DNA from: Euryarchaeota archaeon UBA550
GTDB lineage: Archaea > Thermoplasmatota > Poseidoniia > Poseidoniales > Poseidoniaceae
DNA: 7,370 nucleotides
Direction of reading: 5' to 3'
Assembly (NCBI GenBank): GCA_002506705.1
Contig: DAYA01000085.1
Location: forward strand, 1-7,370
A program made the position numbers and the translations under genes. Shown one piece after another: positions 1 through 5,565 of this stretch (positions are counted from its first letter, which is position 1; every line of letters starts with the position of its first letter). The notes below the pieces were generated by a model. That model was not told the origin of the DNA and searched no databases. It was given only the letters and a program-made list of their open reading frames with translations.

Positions 1-1
1 G

Positions 2-409
2 GTTCCACTATCAGAAAAGAAAAACCAGTATATTGCAGGATCTTCATTCGCAGGAATTTCTGCAGGAATATTGGGAATTGGAGGCGGAGCAATCCTGGTG
101 ACATTGAACAGATCAATTCTCAAAATGGATGCAAAAAAAGCAGCTGGAACGAGTTATTTGGTGGCTGCAACAATCACACCAGTCGCACTTGTAAGCCATT
201 TGATTTTGAGTAGAAATCTATCTACAATTGTCGATGATGCCGGCATTTTAGCAATGATTGTCGTTCCAATCCTCGTTTTCGCATCGGCTTATTTTGGTGC
301 AAAATATGCAATTAAATATCTTCCAAAACAAATAGTATCCTACGTATTCTTATTCGTAGTATCAGTTAGTCTATTCAGATACCTTTCGGATTTAGTATCT
401 CAAATTTAG
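2..409 (+). CDS. TauE/SafE-family membrane transporter, C-terminal part (5' end outside window)
   Basis: The frame is open from base 2 to the TAG at 407-409, giving 135 visible residues; the true start lies upstream of the window. The TTG at 71 is inside the conserved motif and is not a start. Visible residues 22-29 read GILGIGGG, followed about 20 residues later by AAGTS (47-51). This pairing is the hallmark of the repeated half of TauE/SafE (PF01925) permeases. Four hydrophobic segments are visible, roughly residues 11-34, 50-69, 80-104 and 110-130, so this is the C-terminal half of an integral membrane protein. The family exports sulfite, sulfoacetate and related organosulfur anions, but many members have unknown substrates and the sequence does not identify this one. 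moeA follows 39 nt downstream on the same strand, so co-transcription is possible. Family assignment is confident; substrate is unknown. Confidence 0.85.
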   Translation, partial: VPLSEKKNQYIAGSSFAGISAGILGIGGGAILVTLNRSILKMDAKKAAGTSYLVAATITPVALVSHLILSRNLSTIVDDAGILAMIVVPILVFASAYFGAKYAIKYLPKQIVSYVFLFVVSVSLFRYLSDLVSQI

Positions 410-436
410 AACCGAGAGAATCAATACTAATCGCTT

Positions 437-443
437 GGTGGAG
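437..443 (+). promoter_or_regulatory. Ribosome-binding site of moeA (GGTGGAG)
   Basis: The sequence GGTGGAG ends 5 nt before the ATG at 449. Its GGTG and GGAG parts both match the anti-Shine-Dalgarno end of 16S rRNA (target GGAGGTGAT). It supports the ATG at 449 as the moeA start. I saw no clear TATA box or -10/-35 pair in the 39-nt gap (410-448). Confidence 0.6.
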
Positions 444-448
444 CAAGT

Positions 449-1654
449 ATGAGCGACTTTCCATACTTCGTTACTATTGACGAAGCCTTGGAAATATGTA
501 AAAGGACCACTCTGCAAACAACGGTTGAAAGAGTAGATTTAGACAATGGCCATAATCGTATTCTTGCTGTAGATCTCCCTTCGTTAGTAGACGACCCTCC
601 ATTCGATAATTCAGCGATGGACGGCTTCGCAATGCGTTATGAGGACACAGTTGTTTCACCCTCCGAATTGGAAATTATCGGAACGATTCAAGCTGCAGGA
701 CAAGAAGACGACTTGATTGTTGGAGAGGGCCAAGCCGTCAGAATAATGACTGGAGCGCCAATGCCAAAAGGAGCGGACTCAATTCTTCAAATTGAGCTGA
801 CTACTGTATCTGGAGACGTTGTAACACTATCTCAACCATCGATGAAACATTTCATCAGAAAGAAGGGTGAGAATTTAACAAAAGGACAAGTTGCACTTTC
901 TGCAGGTACACAACTTACTCCTTCCAGACTAGGCCTTTGTGCGACGATGGGCCATTCATCAATTCCAGTTTTTAAGAAATTGAAAGTAGCGATTATTTCT
1001 ACCGGCGACGAATTGAAACAACCAGGCACAGAACTTAGCCGGGGAGAAATTTACGAATCTAACTCGTTTGGGCTATCGGGTTTAGTGAAGTGGCTTGGGC
1101 ATGAACCAGTCCGATTACATTCTGTTGGGGACACGATTGATAATTTACGCAAAGTACTGAATGACGCCTCTTCAAAATACGATTTGATCCTTACTAGCGG
1201 CGGAGTATCTATGGGTGACTGGGACCTTGTTCGGAAGATAATGGAAGAAGAAGGAGATTTGCATTTCTGGAGAGTAAAACTAAGACCAGGCTCACCACCA
1301 TTATTCGGCTTGTGGAATAACACTCCAATTTTTGGGCTTCCAGGAAACCCAGTAAGTTCCCATGTAGTATTCCGTATGTTAGTTGCACCATGGATTAGAC
1401 ATAACACACAAGCAAACGGACCAATCGAGGCTCGTGCGTACGCAACACTTGCAACCAAAGTAAAGTCCACAGGCGATTGCCTAACTTTGAGAAGAGTCAC
1501 AATTGTAAATGAAGATGGACAACTATCTGCACATCAAACCATTCATCAAGGCTCGGGAAATTTAGCAAGTATGGCGAAGAGCGAAGGGATGGTTGTTTTA
1601 CAACCCGGTCGAGAATATTCCATAGGCGACACCGTTGAAGTAATGTTTCTGTGA
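449..1654 (+). CDS. moeA: Molybdopterin molybdenumtransferase MoeA
   Basis: MoeA inserts molybdenum from molybdate into adenylylated molybdopterin, the last general step of molybdenum cofactor synthesis, in the cytoplasm. The 401-residue protein is full length for the family. Motifs in order: DNSAMDGFAMR at 53-63 (N-terminal MoeA domain, family form DNSAMDGYA); MTGAPMPKGAD at 100-110; STGDEL at 184-189, opening the MoaB/Mog-like molybdopterin-binding domain; SGGVSMGDWD at 250-259, with D259 at the position of the conserved catalytic Asp; KLRPGSPPLFG at 277-287; and GLPGNPVSS at 296-304. The C-terminal beta-barrel domain covers about 325-401. All expected key residues are present. The ATG start is supported by a Shine-Dalgarno sequence and by motif spacing. 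The TGA stop overlaps the GTG of the next gene. A tungsten-handling role, as in some archaea, cannot be excluded. No molybdate transporter or other moa/mob gene is in the window. Confidence 0.95.
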   Translation: MSDFPYFVTIDEALEICKRTTLQTTVERVDLDNGHNRILAVDLPSLVDDPPFDNSAMDGFAMRYEDTVVSPSELEIIGTIQAAGQEDDLIVGEGQAVRIMTGAPMPKGADSILQIELTTVSGDVVTLSQPSMKHFIRKKGENLTKGQVALSAGTQLTPSRLGLCATMGHSSIPVFKKLKVAIISTGDELKQPGTELSRGEIYESNSFGLSGLVKWLGHEPVRLHSVGDTIDNLRKVLNDASSKYDLILTSGGVSMGDWDLVRKIMEEEGDLHFWRVKLRPGSPPLFGLWNNTPIFGLPGNPVSSHVVFRMLVAPWIRHNTQANGPIEARAYATLATKVKSTGDCLTLRRVTIVNEDGQLSAHQTIHQGSGNLASMAKSEGMVVLQPGREYSIGDTVEVMFL

Positions 1655-2532
1655 GTGATAAAATGGAATTCAATCAAGACATCGAATTGATCGAAGCACT
1701 TGCAGCGATGTATCCTAATTCAAAGAGAAACACCCTGAGGAAAATGCTTACTTCTGGCAGGGTAACTGTTGATGGCAAGGTTATGCACAAAGCCAAATTT
1801 ATTGTCGAAAAGGGAAAACCAGTTGCTGTTTCAGATAGAGAGACTGCAGCGATATCATCTCCACCGCCGGCGCCAAAGAAGAGACACTCAAGAGTCAAAG
1901 TTTTGTTCGAGGATGAGCACATAATTGTGGTTAACAAGCAAGCAGGACTTCTATCCGTGTCAACCGATAAGATGGAGCCAGACACACTCCATTCGAGAGT
2001 AGTTGATTATCTAAAAGTAGAAAATGAAAAATCATGGGCATTCATTGTACATAGATTGGATCGTGAAACTTCAGGAGTGATGATTTTTGCAAAACACAAG
2101 AGGCACAAGGAATACCTTCAGGAACAATTTGCAAATCGTGATGTCCATAGAGTATATCACGCACTTGTAGAAGGAAAGCCGGATGGAGAAAATGGAACGA
2201 TTAGAGAGTGGCTGCTAGAAGATAAATTCCTCAAAGTAAAAGCTGTCAAGAAGAGTCACCCTAAGGCAAAGGAGGCTATAACACACTACAGCATAGTTGA
2301 TTTTGATGAATTTGCAAGCTTAGTTCAACTTACAATAGAGACTGGAAGAAGACATCAAATCAGAGTCGGATTAGCCAATTTAGGATGCCCCGTTGTAGGC
2401 GACGAAGCACACGGAGCAGAAGGCAATCCGATAGGTAGAATTGCCCTTCATGCAAGTTCTTTGGAATTTTTACATCCTGAAACCGATGACCCTGTAAGAT
2501 TCGAAGCAACGATTCCATTTGGTCCCGAATGA
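1651..2532 (+). CDS. RluA/RluD-family 23S rRNA-type pseudouridine synthase with N-terminal S4 domain
   Basis: The enzyme isomerises uridine to pseudouridine in structured RNA, typically large-subunit rRNA for this family. The 293 residues contain an S4-like RNA-binding domain at about 13-60, a Pro/basic linker at about 69-81, and the RluA catalytic domain from about 82 to 290. Catalytic motif II is HRLDRETSG at 134-142, with D137 as the expected nucleophilic Asp. Further family motifs are VYHALVEG (168-175), TGRRHQIRV (231-239) and RIALHASSLEF (263-273). The target uridine cannot be told, so no RluA/C/D symbol is given. The start is either GTG 1651, giving a 4-nt GTGA overlap with moeA, or ATG 1663 (Met5), which lies 8 nt past the moeA stop. 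The stop overlaps the uvrA ATG. The protein looks intact. RluA-family enzymes are common in bacteria and rare in archaea, which matters if the host is archaeal. Confidence 0.9.
   Translation: MSDKMEFNQDIELIEALAAMYPNSKRNTLRKMLTSGRVTVDGKVMHKAKFIVEKGKPVAVSDRETAAISSPPPAPKKRHSRVKVLFEDEHIIVVNKQAGLLSVSTDKMEPDTLHSRVVDYLKVENEKSWAFIVHRLDRETSGVMIFAKHKRHKEYLQEQFANRDVHRVYHALVEGKPDGENGTIREWLLEDKFLKVKAVKKSHPKAKEAITHYSIVDFDEFASLVQLTIETGRRHQIRVGLANLGCPVVGDEAHGAEGNPIGRIALHASSLEFLHPETDDPVRFEATIPFGPE
1655..1659 (+). promoter_or_regulatory. GTGAT, possible Shine-Dalgarno site for the alternative start at 1663
   Basis: GTGAT matches the tail of GGAGGTGAT and lies 3 nt before ATG 1663; GTGA at 1651-1654 lies 8 nt before it. 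Either could serve the ATG at 1663, whereas GTG 1651 has no clear ribosome-binding site ahead of it. This favours 1663 slightly as the real start of the pseudouridine synthase. The difference is only four residues, all outside the S4 domain. Confidence 0.3.
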
Positions 2533-5483
2533 AAAGCAAGCACTCAAGAACTCTCGACAAGCAGGTTCTTACTATGCCAAAGGCAGGACATGATGGCTGG
2601 ATAGAAGTTCGTGGAGCGCGAACTCACAACCTCCAAGACATCAGTGTAAAACTGCCAAGAGGCCAGTTCGTCGTTATTTCAGGAGTTTCTGGTTCAGGCA
2701 AATCATCACTAGCATTCGATACATTATACGCTGAAGGCCAAAGGAGGTATGTAGAGAGCCTATCCTCCTACGCTAGACAATTTATTGGCCAGATGAAAAA
2801 AGCCGACTGCGATAGCATCGAAGGACTATCTCCTGCTATTTCAATCGACCAAAAACAAGGCAGTCACAACCCACGTTCAACCGTTGCAACAGTCACAGAG
2901 ATCATGGATTATTTGCGGTTAATGTGGGCAAGAATAGGTAAACCACATTGTCCCACATGTGGCGTCGAAGTTGCCAGAAGAACCGTCCAAGAAATCGTTG
3001 ATGATATTATTTGGAATACAGAAGGACATGCGATTGCCGTATGGAGTCCAGCGATAAGAAACCGAAAGGGAACCCACGCCGACCTATTCCGCCATCTTGT
3101 TGAACAAGGATGGACAGAAGGTAGGATAAACGGTAGAGAAGCATCGTTTGAAGACGAACACAATCTGGACAAAAATTTGCGACATGATATCGATGTTAGA
3201 GTAGATCGAATGCGCTGTTCTAAAGATAGACGCCAAAGGCTAACTGAAGCGGTAGAAGCCGCGTTGAGAATCGGTGGCGGAACAGTTGCGATTGAAAGTA
3301 TCAAACTACCAGAAGACAATTTCGAATTTAGCGAAGGCTCAAAATCCACTAAGACAAAACTTGGCGACACAATAGTTTGGTCTGAAGAATTTGCATGTCC
3401 TGAACACGGGGCATTTATGCCAGAGATGAGCCCTAGGGTATTCTCATTCAACTCACCTCTTGGTGCGTGTCCATCTTGCCAGGGGCTGGGTGTGCAACGA
3501 AGATTTAGCGAGGAATTACTAGTCGATAGAAAGGCAACAATATCTGAAGGATGCATTATACCATGGCGCCAATCGATGTCACCACATTGGTATCGCAAAC
3601 TAATGGAGCAGACTGCTTACCACTACGGCATTCCAACAAATATTCCATATTCACAACTAGATGATGATGCACAAGACATCATGATGAATGGCTCAGGATC
3701 TACCATTATACACTTCGAATTTACTTCTGAGACTGGCTCTCAGTACAAGTACAGTAAACCATGGGAGGGAGTCTATGGTAGGCTACAAAAGACATACACA
3801 GAGACGACTTCTGACAGGACCAGAAGTAGATTGATAGCATGCATGAATGATGAACCGTGCTCAGAATGTAACGGCGAGAAACTCAATCCCGCAGCGAGTA
3901 GAGTCACTGTTGGTGGAAAAAGACTGCCAGAAATCGGTGCTGCAAGCGTTCATGACGCATTAGAAATTATTCGCTCAATGCGTGGAGAAGGAGATAGCGC
4001 AGAAGAATTGGATGAAAGAAGTGCATTCATCGGCCGTGAAATTTTGAAAGAAATCGAAGGCAGACTTGGATTCTTGAACGATGTTGGATTAGACTACCTA
4101 ACGTTGGACAGAAAGGCCAACACACTATCTGGAGGAGAGAGTCAAAGAATCAGGCTTGCAACTCAAATTGGAAGCAGACTTACCGGCGTAATGTATGTTC
4201 TAGATGAGCCATCGATTGGATTGCACCAAAGAGATAACGAACGATTGCTAGCAACACTTAGAGAACTCTCAGATCTTGGAAACACCCTTCTCGTTGTAGA
4301 GCACGATGAAGATACTCTAAGACAAGCAGACTGGTTGTGCGACTTGGGTCCAGGTGCAGGCCTTGAAGGCGGCCAAATCGTTGCAAACGGGACGCCTAAA
4401 TCGGTAATGAGGGTGAAAGAATCTGTTACCGGAGCCTACCTTTCTGGAAAGCGCTCAATACCCGTGCCTGAAGAAAGGGTAATTCCATTCAAAGGACACC
4501 TGAAGATTGTTGGTGCTCGACAAAACAATCTCAGTAACATCGATGTTGAATTCCCTCTAGGTTGCCTTACTGCAGTAACCGGCGTTTCTGGATCAGGCAA
4601 GTCTTCACTAGTTTCAAGCATCTTGGCACCAGCTCTCCAAAGAAGCCTTCACGGAAGCGATTCCGTTCCGGGCTCTCATGATGAGATAGAAGGAATCGAT
4701 AAGGTTGACAAAGTGATTGTAATCGACCAATCCCCAATTGGTCGAACTCCTAGGTCAAACCCAGCGACTTACACAAAAGCGTTTGATGAAATTCGAAAAC
4801 TATTCTCAGAAACAAAGCTAGCTAGAGAAAGAGGATATACTCCTGGACATTTCTCATTCAACGTCAAGGGTGGCAGATGCGAAGCATGTAGAGGCGGAGG
4901 CTCTATCAAATTGGAAATGAACTTCCTACCTGATGTCTGGATAACCTGTGATGTTTGTAATGGCAAGAGATACACTAGAGAGACTCTCGAGGTTACTTGG
5001 AAGGGTAAGAATATTCACGATATTCTAGAAATGCCGGTTGGAGAAGCAGTAGAATTCTTTGCAAACCATAGAAAACTCCACCGAACCCTTTCCACAATCA
5101 ATGATGTAGGTCTAGGATATATTCGACTAGGACAACCAGCTACAACACTGTCAGGTGGAGAAGCCCAACGCGTTAAACTAGCAAGTGAGTTACGCAGACC
5201 TCCACATAGGCACACAATGTACATACTCGATGAGCCTACAACGGGACTTTCTTTCTCAGATGTCCAACAATTGATCGATGTATTACTTAGATTGAGAACG
5301 ACAGGCCATTCGATAATTGTAATTGAACATCACCTTGATGTAATCAAATCCGCAGACTGGGTTATCGATTTAGGCCCGGAAGGTGGAGACAGAGGTGGCC
5401 AGGTTGTGGCTGTTGGAACACCAGAGGATGTAGCCAAGGTAAAGGACTCATTTACTGGTAAATTCCTCAAAGAAATCCTGTGA
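2529..5483 (+). CDS. uvrA: Excinuclease ABC subunit A, UvrA
   Basis: UvrA is the damage-sensing ATPase of nucleotide excision repair; as a dimer it loads UvrB onto DNA lesions. The 984 residues fit the family (usually ~940-960) plus a short N-terminal extension. ATPase site I: Walker A GVSGSGKS at 52-59, signature LSGGE at 533-537, Walker B with D559-E560, switch His H592. ATPase site II: Walker A at 685-692, LSGGE at 874-878, D901-E902, H934. Zinc modules: C141-x2-C144; C290-x2-H293 with C314-x2-C317 (a His replaces the usual second Cys); and a canonical C784-x2-C787-x19-C807-x2-C810. The UvrB-binding and insertion regions lie between Walker A I and signature I. ATG 2529 overlaps the upstream stop as ATGA, but ATG 2574 (Met16), with AGGT 7 nt ahead, would give an N-terminus closer to the family. 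No uvrB or uvrC is in the window. The gene is intact and looks functional. Confidence 0.97.
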   Translation: MKSKHSRTLDKQVLTMPKAGHDGWIEVRGARTHNLQDISVKLPRGQFVVISGVSGSGKSSLAFDTLYAEGQRRYVESLSSYARQFIGQMKKADCDSIEGLSPAISIDQKQGSHNPRSTVATVTEIMDYLRLMWARIGKPHCPTCGVEVARRTVQEIVDDIIWNTEGHAIAVWSPAIRNRKGTHADLFRHLVEQGWTEGRINGREASFEDEHNLDKNLRHDIDVRVDRMRCSKDRRQRLTEAVEAALRIGGGTVAIESIKLPEDNFEFSEGSKSTKTKLGDTIVWSEEFACPEHGAFMPEMSPRVFSFNSPLGACPSCQGLGVQRRFSEELLVDRKATISEGCIIPWRQSMSPHWYRKLMEQTAYHYGIPTNIPYSQLDDDAQDIMMNGSGSTIIHFEFTSETGSQYKYSKPWEGVYGRLQKTYTETTSDRTRSRLIACMNDEPCSECNGEKLNPAASRVTVGGKRLPEIGAASVHDALEIIRSMRGEGDSAEELDERSAFIGREILKEIEGRLGFLNDVGLDYLTLDRKANTLSGGESQRIRLATQIGSRLTGVMYVLDEPSIGLHQRDNERLLATLRELSDLGNTLLVVEHDEDTLRQADWLCDLGPGAGLEGGQIVANGTPKSVMRVKESVTGAYLSGKRSIPVPEERVIPFKGHLKIVGARQNNLSNIDVEFPLGCLTAVTGVSGSGKSSLVSSILAPALQRSLHGSDSVPGSHDEIEGIDKVDKVIVIDQSPIGRTPRSNPATYTKAFDEIRKLFSETKLARERGYTPGHFSFNVKGGRCEACRGGGSIKLEMNFLPDVWITCDVCNGKRYTRETLEVTWKGKNIHDILEMPVGEAVEFFANHRKLHRTLSTINDVGLGYIRLGQPATTLSGGEAQRVKLASELRRPPHRHTMYILDEPTTGLSFSDVQQLIDVLLRLRTTGHSIIVIEHHLDVIKSADWVIDLGPEGGDRGGQVVAVGTPEDVAKVKDSFTGKFLKEIL
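2563..2566 (+). promoter_or_regulatory. AGGT, possible ribosome-binding site for the alternative uvrA start at 2574
   Basis: AGGT lies 7 nt before the in-frame ATG at 2574. Starting there would remove 15 residues that align to nothing typical of UvrA and leave a short lead into the conserved IEVRGARTHNL segment. ATG 2529 has only a weak GGT ahead of it, but it fits the coupled ATGA overlap. Both starts remain possible. Confidence 0.3.
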
Positions 5484-5537
5484 TTCACAATTTCATTTGA
5501 AGCGTAGTATTCATGGACGGTAGTCGCTGCGGATTGT

Positions 5538-5556
5538 CTGCCCCCATAGGGGGCAG
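5538..5556 (+). promoter_or_regulatory. Perfect 8-bp GC-rich hairpin just upstream of purSL
   Basis: CTGCCCCC (5538-5545) and GGGGGCAG (5549-5556) are exact inverted repeats separated by ATA, and G-T wobble pairs could extend the stem by about three pairs outward. The 3' arm runs into the AGGTG ribosome-binding site at 5555-5559, so folding of the RNA would partly bury that site. No T-run follows, so it does not look like an intrinsic terminator. It could be an RNA structure affecting translation, a protein-binding palindrome, or a chance palindrome; the function is inferred only. Confidence 0.55.
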
Positions 5557-5559
5557 GTG
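5555..5559 (+). promoter_or_regulatory. Ribosome-binding site of purSL (AGGTG)
   Basis: AGGTG is a good match to GGAGGTGAT and sits 6 nt before ATG 5566. It decides the start: the only upstream in-frame alternative, GTG 5557, lies inside this site, and the frame closes further upstream at TAG 5521. Confidence 0.6.
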
Positions 5560-5565
5560 TCTAGA

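Larger units (their letters stand above)
5484..5565. other. uvrA-purSL intergenic spacer (82 nt)
   Basis: This is the longest non-coding stretch in the window. The first half is AT-rich, with no TATA box or bacterial promoter that I can defend. The second half is GC-rich and holds the inverted repeat at 5538-5556 and the purSL ribosome-binding site. The length would allow a separate promoter for purSL, but none is recognisable, so read-through from uvrA is equally possible. Confidence 0.6.

Noticed and set aside
71..409. TTG at 71 as a start for a short membrane protein
   Set aside because: The frame is open back to base 2, and the upstream residues continue the first helix and the GILGIGGG motif of TauE/SafE. 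The gene is simply cut by the window edge.
1051..1500. 149-codon - strand open frame inside moeA
   Set aside because: It is antisense to the MoeA molybdopterin-binding domain with its SGGVSMGD and GLPGNPVS motifs, so it is a shadow frame.
2909..3598. 229-codon open frame on the - strand inside uvrA
   Set aside because: The + strand here encodes conserved UvrA sequence, including zinc module I. The antisense frame is a by-product of codon bias and shows no domain.
2682..4620. Near-identical DNA stretches around 2682 and 4581, suggesting a repeat element
   Set aside because: Both encode the Walker A motif GVSGSGKSS of the two UvrA ATPase halves, so the similarity comes from the ancient internal duplication of the protein.
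5538..5565. The hairpin as an intrinsic terminator of uvrA
   Set aside because: The bases after the stem are GTGTCTAGA, with no T-run, and the purSL ATG follows within 10 nt.
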